This document shows positions 1-11,278 of a DNA stretch of 64,000 nucleotides, one piece after another. Positions within the stretch are counted from its first letter, which is position 1; the number at the start of each line of letters is the position of its first letter. Below the pieces are notes generated by a model. It was not told the DNA's origin. It ran no database searches and saw only the letters and a program-made list of their open reading frames with translations. This DNA is from Fomes fomentarius. Taxonomy: Eukaryota > Basidiomycota > Agaricomycetes > Polyporales > Polyporaceae. The DNA lies in the NCBI GenBank assembly GCA_022606135.1, contig JABYQN010000017.1:310001-374000 (forward strand). The letters run 5' to 3'. The position numbers were made by a program, and so were the translations under genes.

Positions 1-1322
1 CCGTCGATTTCAGTCCACTCATTTCCAGGCATCGGCTCCCGAGCATAGAATGAGACATCCAGGAGCGTGCAAAGAAGGGGATAGATGGCGTTCTCGCGTT
101 CGCGTTTGCTGCCATAGATTTCGCCCGCCGCAAGGAACAGCAAGCCAGTTAGTTCCAGCATGTTGACGGCATTCTGCTGAAGGGTAACCGTGTCGAGGTT
201 GTTGACTTTCTCCTTGATCCGCGCGAAAGGAGGGGTGTAAATCGTAATCGGTGGGCTCGGCGCGAAAGGAGGGGTGTGAATCGTGATCGGTGGGCCCTCG
301 AGGTGAATGGGACGTCCGTTGTAAATGGGTCGTTCCATCTGTTCAATCTTGAGAAAGTGTGGGTCGTTTGCGATGGTAGATGGAGTGATGGCAATCACGT
401 TGTCGATAGCTTTCAGGTGGGCTTCACGATGATGTGGCTAAGGTATGCCTAGACTGCACATCATGCATGCGGAATACTCACCTTTCCCGACGATAGTGGT
501 TTCTAAACATGCACGAAAAGGGTCGACGATACGTAGCTCGAGCTGTATGTTGCCGCTTTGTGCGAGATTGGGGAGATGACGAAATACCACGGTCGTGCGG
601 GGTAGCACCTTTTTGAGCTCGGGTGGGTAGTCTCTCATGTAAATGGATATATTTGGATTGTCAAGCACTGGTTCTGTCTGCTGAAATGACCAAGAGAATA
701 GATTTGAAGGGAGGTAAACGCACCAGATGGACCAGCTGCAACCAATCCCGAGCGCACTTGGGCCACGTCTCTCTGATTCTATCGTTCCATTCGTCCCAGA
801 TGGCCCGGAGGACGTCGTCCACGGTGGCATCATCGTCACCTTCGACGTCTTGCACGGCGCGGGGAAAGAGAGTGGTGTTGACGTAGAAGAGGATAGGCAT
901 ATTCCGAGCATAGGAGTATAGGTCGGACGACGGGCGTAGGGTAGTGCGCGTCTAAAGTACAATTGTTTGAGCAGAGCACTCACTGGAACGGACGCATCCT
1001 TTCCTCCACCCAGAAACCTTGGAGAAACGATGAGCTTGCTCCGTTTCGCAAGGTTCGGTGGGTTAGGTATACAGACATAGGTAAGCCTGATTTACCTGCC
1101 CTGGAAAGGCGTTGGACGCCTATTTTCGCAGGTCTAAGGGGTTTGTCTCACCGCGTGAAACTTTTTATTTTTGTTTTCTATTTCCCATTCCCTTCCTGAC
1201 CTCCCAAAGGATGCGATCTTTGCAGTGACTGAGTCTGCCAACAAGCGCTTGCCATCCATATGACTCACTGGCACTGCGCCGGGGACAGTGATACCAATGT
1301 GATTCAAATTGATGTCTTTCAC
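1..1322 (-). CDS. Unrecognised multi-exon protein, 3' end beyond window
   Basis: I do not recognise this family. On the minus strand exons read about 1322-1201, 1086-984, 951-724, 680-482 and about 416-1. Joins 1-2 (phase 2), 2-3 (phase 0) and 3-4 (phase 0) keep one frame across GT-AG introns. The join into the last exon needs a weak acceptor and is uncertain. Exon 3 encodes MPILFYVNTTLFPRAVQD followed by an acidic stretch. The last exon stays open to base 1 and contains a 13-residue tandem duplication (PPITIHTPPFA, then PPITIYTPPFA). The 5' start is not resolved, and the first exon runs up to the promoter of the divergent monooxygenase gene, so the 5' end may be truncated. No signal peptide or membrane segment was seen. 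Confidence 0.55.
222..296. repeat. 39-bp tandem duplication inside a coding exon
   Basis: Two near-identical 39-bp units start at 222 and 261 (cgcgaaaggaggggtgt...). The period is 13 codons, so the frame of the minus-strand gene is kept and a 13-residue peptide is duplicated with about one substitution. Confidence 0.8.
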
Positions 1323-1420
1323 TGTGCTTGTGAGTCGACAAGGTCTTCCTGACGCGGCCTCTCGGCTTCAAGCCGATTCTACATCATTTCAAACAGTAGT
1401 TGGCGACCAAGTTGACTGAC

Positions 1421-1429
1421 TATATAAAG
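1421..1429 (+). promoter_or_regulatory. TATA box of monooxygenase gene
   Basis: TATATAAAG lies 90 bp upstream of the ATG at 1511. The same block is repeated at 8133 in front of the truncated copy. Confidence 0.7.
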
Positions 1430-1510
1430 ACATGTACTCGGCCAGAATTCGTTCAACATATCCCCCCCACTTCTCCATACTTAACACACGCACCCTCGGC
1501 CACTATTCAG

Positions 1511-2724
1511 ATGTCCTCCGATGCCGCTACGCCCAAGATCGCCATCGTCGGTGGCGGCCTCGCCGGCCTAACACTTCTCCTCACCCTCCACCGCCGCGGC
1601 CTGTTCGCCACCTTGTACGAGCGCGACCCGAACTTCAACACTCGCGCCCACCTCGGTGGCGTTCTCGACCTCGGTTGGACCAGCGGCCAACGCGCTCTCC
1701 GCGAGAACGGCCTCCAGCACGAGTTCACGAACAACTCCCGCCCCGAGGGCGAGGAGCTCAAGATCTACGACGCCTCCGCCAAGCTCCACCTCCACCACCC
1801 TCTCGAGCAAGGCGAGGCACCTCAGGACCCCTCGCAGATCCGCCCCGAGATCGACCGCACCATCCTCCGTCGCATCCTCTTCGACGCCTGCCCACACGGC
1901 TCCATCAAATGGGACCACGCTCTCACCGCCGTCCGCCCCCTGCAAGGCGGCCAGCACGAGCTCACCTTTGCAAACGGCCTGACCTCCGTGTGCGACATCC
2001 TCGTCGGCGCGGACGGCGCTCACTCGCGCATCCGCCCCTCGTCTCCCCCGCTACCCCTATCTTCACCGGAGTCACCGGCGCCGAGATCTCCCTTGCGCCA
2101 TCCGTCGCCGCCAGCCCCGAGCTCGCTGATGTCGTCCAGGCCGTCGGCCAAGGCAGCATGTTCGCGCTGCAGGACTCCAAGATGCTCGGAAGCCAGCCCA
2201 ACGGCGACGGGCGTATCCGCACCTACGCGTTCTTCCGCGGCCCTGCCGACTGGGTCATCCCCTCTGACCCGAACGAGGCGCGCAGCGTCCTCCTGGCCCA
2301 GTACGAGGGGTGGGCGCCGTGGCTGCGCAAGCTGATTGAGCATTGCGACGATGCTGCGATCTACCTTCGCCCCCTGTACATCCTCCCTGTCGGCCACCAG
2401 TGGCCGCATATATCCGGCGTTACCGTCATCGGCGACGGAGCCCACCTCATGAGCCCCTTCTCTGGTGCAGGCGCGAATCTCGCCATGCTGGACGCGCTTG
2501 AGCTTGGCCTCGCCCTGTCGAAACTCGCTGCTGAGGGTAAGCTCGGTGATGCGCGGGCGAGGGAGGCGACGATCAACGCGTTCGAGGAGGATATGTGTGC
2601 GATGGCGGGCCGGGTTGCGGAGATCAGCAATGCGAACTTGGAGGCGTTCGTCAACCCCGCTGCTCCCCAGTCTGCCATCGCCCGGTTCGACGCGCTCTTC
2701 CAGCAGGAGGACCGTGAGGGTTGA
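1511..2724 (+). CDS. FAD-dependent monooxygenase, one-base frameshift
   Basis: A single-exon flavoprotein monooxygenase of the PHBH/TetX-like group, which hydroxylates small substrates with NAD(P)H and O2 in the cytosol; the substrate cannot be inferred. The N-terminus has the dinucleotide-binding motif GGGLAGL followed by YERD about 30 residues later. DGAHSRIRP is the mid-domain DG motif and GDGAHLMSPFSGAGANLA is the GD motif that binds the FAD ribityl chain. Length is about 404 residues, usual for the family. The frame breaks at 2035-2038: the four Cs must be five to join DGAHSRIRP to the following SPATPIFTGVTGAEI. Both halves are otherwise uninterrupted, so this is either a sequencing indel or a very recent null allele. 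The ATG at 1511 was chosen because the Rossmann motif follows at once and a TATA box lies upstream. Confidence 0.85.
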
Positions 2725-3565
2725 AACGCGGTCTCGACTCGCAGTGCACCGTTCGTCAGGTAGGCTCGTATCACTGTTCGGATAAATATCTCGGGGTAAG
2801 TATAGAAGTCGTAGAAGCACATGGTAAGTTGAGACGTAGTAGATGCCCTGGGTAAGTAGTCAGCTGCCGCAGAGTAAGTCAGTAGTAGCATTCTCGTATA
2901 GAATCAGAACCGGCGAGCCCAGTAAGTACGCCCTCTCAATATATTCTCTCTATGTACGACATGATGTTGCTAGGCTTTTGTGCATCATCATGGCCAAGCT
3001 CTGTGCAACAAAACGGGCGTGTGGAGGCGTGGGTTGGAGTCTGTACGACAAGTGCCCGTGCGACTCGGGTTGTCGTGCCCGTGCGCCAAGTCGTAGTAGC
3101 TGCGTATCGGACCATGCCAGCGGATAGACTCGGGGCACCCTGGGTGCTTTCTCCTTGGTGACCGATGGGGAGTGTAGCACGATAGATTGGGTCTTTGTAA
3201 TACATAAGACGTCTTCCTTCCACCTAGTCTATTGGGTAGTACATCTCACAGAGTCTCTTCTCATATATCGTGTCAAATTGTTTGTCTTGCTGTCCTGAAC
3301 TTGCCCTCACTCTCCGCCCTCCGTACTAGGCTAGTCATTGCGTACTTGTGATGTCTTTATAGGTATCGTGAATATACTAATGATGTAATCCGAGCAAGTT
3401 GCGAGGACTTCTCTGATTGGCTGGAGACTGGTTTCTAAACTGGGAGCGAATCGGCGCTTGCCGAACTCCACCCTTGCTCGCTTTGCAATTGCCCTCTATT
3501 ACCTATGATAATCCTCCTCATCTCAGCTGTTGCCTACTCATGTATTCGCAGCGATTCGACTAGAC
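2725..3565. other. Intergenic, no feature recognised
   Basis: Downstream of the monooxygenase there is no conserved coding signal. Short open frames here show no splice-consistent continuation. Confidence 0.5.
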
Positions 3566-4898
3566 ATGGAGAATGACACTAGCACTCTGCTACTGGCCGT
3601 GCATCTACCGACCGCGGACCACGAGTGCGTGGTACAAAGCAACACAAGCACGGTCAAGCCTCCGAATGTCGCCGATGACGCCGCAGAACGTACGACGCCG
3701 GTTGATCCTGTCCCACTGTGTCAATGCTGTAGTGTAGTCTCTGTGCAGCGTCCTCGTGCCTATACGTCTAACGCAAGCGATCATGTAGGGAATCACCTAA
3801 CACCTCAGCTGAAAGCACTGCGTACCGTCAAGTCGCGGATGTGCGCCGAACACTCCCTCAAAAGTGCCCAAGAGGAGATCAGAATCGCGGTGGAAACCCT
3901 CAACACTCTCATATCCTCCCTCCTACCTGAAGAGGATCACGGCGGGCGTGAACACGTGTCTCCTACGCACGTATCTACATACCGACGGAACATCACAACG
4001 GTTGGTCGCCCATCTTCTTCGCTGCAATCGCTCTCACGGTGCTATATAACATTGATCGCAATGGCATATACTATAGAGCCTCGAGAATGCGGCGCTCTTC
4101 ATAACTTTGGGTCCTGGGCCAAAGTGTCTAGACGCAATCGAGATCGACGCGGGAGAGCTCAGAGAGCACTACAAGACGCTGCAGAAACTCGAGGAAGAGG
4201 TAGCGGCGGCGATGCGCACGCTCGACAAGGACATACAAGAACACATCCGTATGCGAGACCGGAACGGACGGGGTCTCAGGATCGCCCGGCACGCTATTCG
4301 CGCCACCGTAAGTGACTGACAACCCTGCATCGTCACTGCAGCGACGCGCTCTGTCATCGCTAATCACTTCGCACTTGCACTGCAGTCTGTCCTCTCTCTG
4401 CCCTACTCGCTTCTCTTCACTTCCATCTTGACCGCGTTCGACACCTTCGCCATGACGCTCCTGATCACCCTCAGCGAGTTTGCTTCAACCAGGACGGAGA
4501 AGGAGAGCGTCAGCAAGCTCGACGCCCTCCGGAAGGAATGCGGGGAGAAGCTCGAGCAGATCGGTCGCATCAAGGACCATCTCGAAGATGTCAAGGCGAA
4601 GGGCCTCGGCGATTCGCATGATCCCGCCGTGCTTCGTCGAGCGGATCTGCTCAAGAAGGTACTACAGGCGCAGCGCATGACGGAAGCGGTTCTCGGATGC
4701 GGGCCTCACTCGTCCTCGCAAGGCTCCTCCCATTCCGAGTCTCCTTCCTTTCGAGAACTGGTGGCCGCCTTCCGAGACGCTGTAGCTTCATTGGACGACT
4801 CATCTTTGGTCATGGAGCCATCGTATTCTTTGGGGGATGAGCGTTGTCGTGTACTCGATGAACGATTCCGCGCTATTGTGCATACTTCCTCATATTGA
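3566..4898 (+). CDS. Hypothetical protein with helical hydrophobic segment and coiled coil
   Basis: I do not recognise this family. Proposed exons are 3566-3970, 4077-4307 and 4386-4898, all joined in phase 0 by GT-AG introns, giving about 382 residues. Exon 1 is Ser/Thr-rich, then helical (SAQEEIRIAVETLNTLISSL). Exon 2 is a charged heptad-like helix (LREHYKTLQKLEEEVAAAM). Exon 3 starts with a hydrophobic stretch (SVLSLPYSLLFTSILTAF), possibly one membrane helix, then another charged helix and a Ser-rich tail. The exon 2-3 junction is strong; the exon 1-2 junction is less certain. No catalytic motif was seen. Confidence 0.6.
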
Positions 4899-5876
4899 TC
4901 ACATTGATTGCGATTGTATCAGTACGACGCATATATTATACCATGACCCCTGTTTAACCGTTTGATGACTTTATGACTATAGCAGTACTGTGGGTATCCG
5001 TGTCAGTAAGTCTAATCTTCTCGTCGAGATGAATTTCCCATTGGCTGACTCGAATGGCGACGCTATTGTGTTATCCTCCCAGTGAATAATCGATCCGCGC
5101 CCCTGAGCGCGCTTACCTCTCCGAAGTTTGTGCTCATTCTGCAGGTGTGGTTCCGGTCTCGCACAGGAATACTATCGGCTACAGGATTGTCCGCGTGCCC
5201 CCTCCCGCACACCCTCCCGCACGCACCCTCTCCTCTCTCGCGCGCCGTTCTGGAGGGCTGAGCGGGGGTTTAACCTAATGAGGCTCGTAAGGTATCGTGA
5301 ACTTGCCCTCTCGTTGTATGACACAGAAAATTCACGTATACCTCCGAGTCGTTGTTCCCGTCGGCCTGAACAGCTGTTCATAATCTATCTCGGAAGCTTT
5401 TTATGAAGGCCGACTTATTCCAGGGTCAAGTCAGGCGGGCGAGTCGTGCGGTGCGTGCGGATTCAGATATAAATGATCATGATGATCTCACGTTTATCGT
5501 ATAGGGCGCATCTCAACTATTGAATGTCCTACTTCTAGTCCATGCTCGGATACAGTCCAACGCATCCAGCCGCTTCACTCACCGCCACGGGTAAATGTCC
5601 TCCTTTCTTGTCGTCAACTCCGCCAAACTATACTCTCAATTTGAGCAAGTGATAGTAAGAGGTCTGGGTATGTCTTCGAGTCCGACAAAATCGGAGCGGA
5701 ATAGCCGAGACACGCGTGGGAGCGTCGGAGTCTGTAGTATGAGTTGCTAGTGGCTAGGGGCTTTTCATCCTCACCCTCCACATCGCAGATATCTCCCTTA
5801 AGTTCGCCAACCCTTGTTCGCGTTTCTACAAGGAAGGGCCTAAATCCCTAAATTCTCCCAACTACTAGTGGCTACC
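4899..5876. other. Intergenic, no feature recognised
   Basis: This stretch holds C-rich and pyrimidine-rich patches around 5200-5250 and no open frame with convincing coding character. The end is the presumed promoter of the DUF4246 gene. Confidence 0.5.
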
Positions 5877-7641
5877 ATGGCCGCCGCTCCGTCTTCAAGT
5901 TCAAACTACTACATCTTTCGCTCCCCATACGAGTTTGACATGCGCGATCCCGTGACTCTAGTCGAGCTTCGTATGCGCGACCTATCGTATATCATCCGCC
6001 AAAAGCCACGCTGGTGGAAGAAAGTCAACGACGCGCTTGTTGCGAAATGGCGTGCGGAGATGATCAAGTTCGACCGCCTTTCCTGGCGCCACCAGAACAT
6101 CAGGAGGCCCCGCGATGATCCCATTACCCACACTCAGCTCGACTATGTGTTTGCCGAGTTGAAGTATGCGGCCTCGAAAGTAGAGTCGACTACCGGGATA
6201 CATGTAAGCGGTTGTTGTCTTAGGAACATCAGGAACATCCACTGAAGAACGCACTCGAACTAGAGCACATCTGTGTACGGAGTCCATAAATCATTTTCTC
6301 CCATCCCTACAGACTTGAGGCAAGCCCTCGTCCGTGGGGTTGCTATCCTCGAGTCCGTACCGGACGAAGAGAAGGATTGGCATCCGGGCTCAGAGAACCA
6401 AGTACTCGACCTTGTCCATCCCGCCCTTTACTGTTTGCGCATCGGTACGATCTTGTTCAATCGTCCACAAGACGACAGAAGCTCGGACCCACTGGTCGAC
6501 TATACCTGGGATGAGTACAGGAAGACTCGCAAGGACTTCGACGAATACGCACGGCGTAACTACACGGACGTCGACTCGGTTGTATCGCAGGACTATCAAT
6601 GGCTCCCGACCGATTTCACGGTGGCCACGACTGGTGAAGTCACACGTCAAGGCTACATCAATAACCGTCATCCGATCGAGCATCGAGTGCTGTATCCCCC
6701 TATCACCTCTATCCTCCAGCGCTTCATCCCCATGTTCGAAACGGTGCTTTCTGATGCCCTGAGTCCCGAGCCCCCTCTGCTCATTCGAGTCGACCCCATC
6801 TGCTGGTACGAGCACTTTGGAGGAGGATCCGACTCAGATGACAGCGAAGAGGAGTACCAGAATCACGACGATTGGTACGAAGCTCGTGAGCCATTCGTTC
6901 CGGAGCCCCCGTCCTTTAAGCCGCCCAGTACCAAAGGGCGCGTTCAAGTCAATCTGAAAGGACGTACTCTCCAGGTGATTGTCAAACTCGCGAACATCGT
7001 CTTGACCCCAGAGAAGCCCGAGTATCCTGGTGGCGCATGGCACGTCGAAGGAATGCTCAATGAACGCATTGTCGCCACAGGCCTCTACTACTATGCCTGC
7101 GAGAACATTACGGAGTCGCGCCTGGCGTTCCGCACACAGGTCGGCAATCAAACGGATGGCACGGGAATCCCGTACCAGCACAACGACCACGACGGCTATT
7201 AGTCGGGTCTTCGGGTTAACAGACGGCGACCAGTTGAACCAGGAGCTCGGCCATATCGTCGCGGTAGACGACAAGTGTGTTGCTTTTCCAAAACTCTGGC
7301 AACATTGCGTCGAGCCGTTCGAACTTGCAGACCGGTCGAGACCCGGCGTCCGGAAGATCCTGTGCTTCTTTCTGGTCGACCCATACCGTCGAGTGCACTC
7401 GACGTCGGACGTGCCTCCACAGCAGCGGTCGTGGTACGAGAAGGAGATGGAGCGGGTTCCAGCGCTGCGAGAGCATCCGACGGAGCTGTATGATATGATC
7501 GCGTCCTACGCGCTCGTCGGGACGATCAGTCGTGAGGAGGCGGAGGAGGTTCGAGAGGAGCTGATTGAGGAAAGGTCTGACTTCGTTGTGCAACAGAACG
7601 AAGACGTGTACGAACTTAATTTCAGTCTGTGCGAGCATTGA
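5877..7641 (+). CDS. DUF4246 family protein, one-base frameshift near 7200
   Basis: A fungal DUF4246 protein. Members are large, conserved in Asco- and Basidiomycota, and of unproven function. Exon 1 is 5877-6203 and exon 2 starts at 6264 (60-bp intron, phase 0). The start ATG at 5877 sits in an ACCATGG context. Family landmarks in order are WHPGSENQVLDLVHPALY, an acidic linker (DSDDSEEEY), LQVIVKLANIVLTPEKPEYP, GGAWHVEGMLNE, ITESRLAFRTQV and CVAFPKLWQHCVEPFELA. The HVEG segment resembles the metal-binding H-x-E/D of 2OG-Fe(II) oxygenases, but that function is inference. The frame breaks at 7199-7201: GGCTATTAG gives a stop, and with one T fewer it reads on into SRVFGLTDGDQLNQELG as expected. 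The gene is otherwise full length (about 570 residues). Confidence 0.82.
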
Positions 7642-8125
7642 ATGTGGGAATCTCCTCATGACTTTCGCCGAGTCGTAGTTGAGCTCGTAGACCGTATACT
7701 TACAAATGCATCTCGACGTCAGAGGGCTAGTCTCGAGGGACGCTGCTTAGTATAATATCGTGGGTGTGTGACAGTTTCGTACTACTTGCTCTGTGGACTA
7801 GGAAGCTCAGTTTCGAAGCTTCCGAAATGATATGAGGTCGAACATCCGGCATGCGTGAATATCGATCTCAGTCCAAACTCAAAGTTTCACAAACGACTCG
7901 AATCATTCTGGTGGCACCAGTGACAAGCACTACGCCGAGGACACTGACAACAGTGTGAGTGATCGACTTTGTCTTTCCATCCTCCTCCAGGTCAGGGTTA
8001 GTGACCCAGCCTTCGTCAACATCTTCCAGTGCTTGTGAGGCTCATCATGACCGGGAGAGGTACATTCCATAGGAGACATGCGTGCTATCGAAGATTCGAG
8101 TATTCCAGGACTTCTCGGGGACACT
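7642..8125. other. Intergenic, no feature recognised
   Basis: Between the end of the DUF4246 gene and the duplicated monooxygenase promoter. Nothing recognised. Confidence 0.5.
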
Positions 8126-8393
8126 AGTTGACTATATAAAGACAGGCACTTACATCCACTTCTGACTACTTGACACACCCACACGCACTCTCAGTCATCG
8201 TTCAGATGTCTCCCAACCCCTCCAACACCACTACGCTCATGATCGCCATCATGAGTGGCAGTCTCGCCAGGCTAACACTCCCCCTCACCCTCCATCGCCG
8301 CGGCGTGTTCGCCACGTTGTACGAGCGCGACACGAACTTGTCCGCTCGCGCCCATCTCGGTGGCGTTCGAGACCTCGGCTGGACCAGCGGTTC
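8126..8393 (+). pseudogene. Truncated duplicate of monooxygenase promoter and 5' end
   Basis: Homology to 1413-1686 begins with ttgactatataaagac (TATA at 8133) and continues through the leader and the ATG at 8206 to TSG of the GWTSG motif. It then stops abruptly at about 8393 and unrelated sequence follows. The copy has diverged: the FAD motif GGGLAG has become SGSLAR, so even this fragment could not bind FAD. It is about 6.7 kb from the parent and on the same strand. The duplication includes the promoter, so it arose at DNA level and not by retrocopying. Confidence 0.85.
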
Positions 8394-11278
8394 GAGTTAC
8401 CCCGAAACTTCCCTAGGTTCAGAACCGGTGAGTGCAGTAGCTTGAAGTACGTCCTTTCAATACAGCCTCTCTCCTTGCTTGGATTCGCACAGTAAGCGTG
8501 GCAAAGGTTCACGGTGAAGGTGTGTAAAAGTGGTGCTGTCGATATATTGGTGAGTCAACGCGACTCGCACAGTGTTACATGGCCGCCAGCGAATGACGTG
8601 TACTGTCGACGACGTACCGAAAGTGCTCAAGAAGGGGAAGGGGAGCGTGGTAGATGCATGTAAGGGTTGACGGCCCAATGTGGAGCTCCTCGAGGTCATT
8701 TGGGGTATGCGATTGAGAGAGGATGATGACGTACGAGGAGGTCAAGGGTAGAAAGGAACAGCCTGATGAAGGTCCAGCGTTTGACTTTGTGGTACAAGCA
8801 GTCGTTTGAGTTGCTCCTAAGCACGTGCGAGGTTCGTTGGGCGCGAGAAGGGACACAGAGCAAGTGTAGTCGGACACCGAACGCCCATACGAGGGACGAT
8901 CTGCGAGTAGAAGAGAGACTGTCCGAGAAGAATTAATGCTTTTCGAGAACCTGTGATCATGCGAGAATGCTCTGATTAGTACCATCCGCGGTCAACGGGA
9001 CCTCCGAGGGCAAGTCTCTATCGCAACACTAATTAGAGGCATTCACCTTCGCCGCCTACAATAGATCCCTGAGAGTCATTCGCAGGCTGCGGACTCCATG
9101 CGGACAAGTGATTCTTTACAAAGAACAAGGATTACGAGCCTCGTGAGCGGCGAAACAGACCGTAAGTATTCCGGAAGGCCTGCCAGCGCTTTGCGGGCGT
9201 AGGGTGGTCTCGCCAAAGGCGAGGTCAGGGACAGCGGTACATCAGGCTTTGAGGATGACGTTCTGGGATGCAACGCCTACGGTACGGGCGCTGATCAGGT
9301 GTGTCATCCACATACCGCATGGCTCAGACGAACGGAGCGCGGAGACCAGACCAGAGGAAAATTGCACTGGTATAAGGAACTGAGGGCGTTATGAAGAGCG
9401 TAGGGACCTCGTGTAGAAGAACGAGGTGGCGAGCATGTGGGAGTGGAGATGGGAAGGCATCTTCTCAATCTCAAGGTTGAGAGTCGGTTTTGAATGGTTC
9501 TTTTTCGACACCGGTACCCTCGGGACAACTCGTGGTGTTGCATGTGGACACGGTGTTCAATAATGACGGAGACAGGGATGCTTTTTGGTGCCTGTGCGCT
9601 TCGGCTTGAGTGACGTGTTTTACAACGGTGATCAAGGATGTGACCCGCCTCTTGCTAGTTGGAGTTCAGTCAAAGGTCCGTCCGTAGTAAAGTACTATGT
9701 GTCAGTTCACTGTAAGCGACCGATGCCTCGAATCCTCAAGAACAGCATTGATACGGCAGGCCGTCGTACCAGCTCATGTGTTCTGCTACAATTGTGGTCA
9801 GCGGATATCCGAGGCCAACCACTGTGTGACCAGCGGAAATGAACTTCCTGAAGGCGGGTTTAGGGTGTAGTCATAGAGCAACGCACAAGCGCCGCACTAT
9901 TCCGGTATCACTGGTTCTGGAAGAGACATCCAGCCAGTAAGATTGAAGCTTACCTTGCGTGGTGACTGCCGCGTAGGGTCCGCGAGCTCGGCGATAGCTC
10001 CACGGTAGCCAGCTGCCGCAAAGTATAAGTACTTGAACGCGTTGAATCACTCGAATGCATCGAAGCACATACATTCACCCACCGCGCACCTTCCTCGCTT
10101 CTTGCCATTGATGAGGCCGTTGAAGCTTCGACTCAAGCTCGTGCTTGCGTCACTATCAATCCTTGTTGCCGCCACCTTCACGTCGAATGCTCTTCAGAGC
10201 ACGCATGTTCGGCGTTGTAGCCCAAGCTCGTAGGCCGGAGTCAGCCCGTCCATAAACTCCGAGGTCGGGTAAGCAGGAATTTCATCTTCAGCGATGGTCG
10301 TTAACATTCTGTCACATATGTATGATAGCAGTGTGTATGCAGAGCCTCTTCGACAATCTCTCGAGACGTTGAACTCACCCGCATACGTAGAGCTGGGCCT
10401 CCCGCCGCCGTAGTTTGGGCTAGTATATGTATTCTTGATATCAGCATCGTCCATCCCGCATATTCTGAGCAGCATCATCATCTGTACTCACTGTCACCAC
10501 GATCACAATATTATCCTTGCTCTTGTCCTTGCTCAAGCGCTCAAACTCGCATGCAGTGAGCTGAGCTACATTCAGCTGGGAGGAGCATATCAAGCAGCTA
10601 CGTTGCCGGATAGGTTAGTAGTGAGTGTGTAAGATCATCTACCAGATTCCATTGCCACCGACCATCCGGCGAACGCCGAGCTTGAGGCTTACGTAACATT
10701 ACGCGGGAAGTTCGAGGGTTCTGGCAACAATTTGCGAGGACCGTACTTGTCCCAATTGCAGCAGTGTTCCAATGCTCGTTGTAACTGCTATCCGAGATCT
10801 AATCAAATCACCTCTATGTGAGCGGAGGTAATTTGAATCGTCCCAGAAAGTTCAAACATCATGACATCTGCAGCGCCTCGAGTCACAGCCAAAGCTAGAT
10901 GCCATCTAAGTACTCTGTTCTTCTTGTTTCATGCTTTCCTCACCTCTCGCACAGAGGACTCCTCCCACTTATATCAGAGGATGAAACTGTAGACTTGAAC
11001 CTCTTTTCGCGCTTCTTCAGGCTCGCCTGGAGCCACGCGATGCTGAAGTACACCCTGAGGTTCAGGCAGCGCTATGACAGAAAGCGCAAGACAGGCGTGT
11101 GAGTGGGTACTGACACAGACAGTTGGCACTGACACAATCAGAATCATTGTGTAAACGCAGTGTTTGCAGAGCTTCCATCTTGCGTCCAGCGTCCTCTTCA
11201 AGGGCCTTGGCCCCCCACGCGGGCTGCGTCTCACCTCCTTCACCCTATCTACCACCTCATCCCGCTAGGCTCTCGGCT
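8394..11278. other. Long gene-poor region
   Basis: About 2.9 kb with no coding region I can support. A short frame at 10111-10233 has a signal-like start and a DNA stretch (atccttgttgccgccacc) resembling the hydrophobin signal-peptide region, but no cysteine core follows. Confidence 0.45.

Noticed and set aside
2020..2820. 266-codon antisense frame opposite the monooxygenase
   Set aside because: Mirror of GC-rich coding codons, with no start context or domain. A shadow of the real gene.
10111..10233. Short frame with hydrophobic start resembling a hydrophobin signal peptide
   Set aside because: Only an approximately 18-bp stretch resembles the family and no cysteine core follows within reach, so it could be chance.
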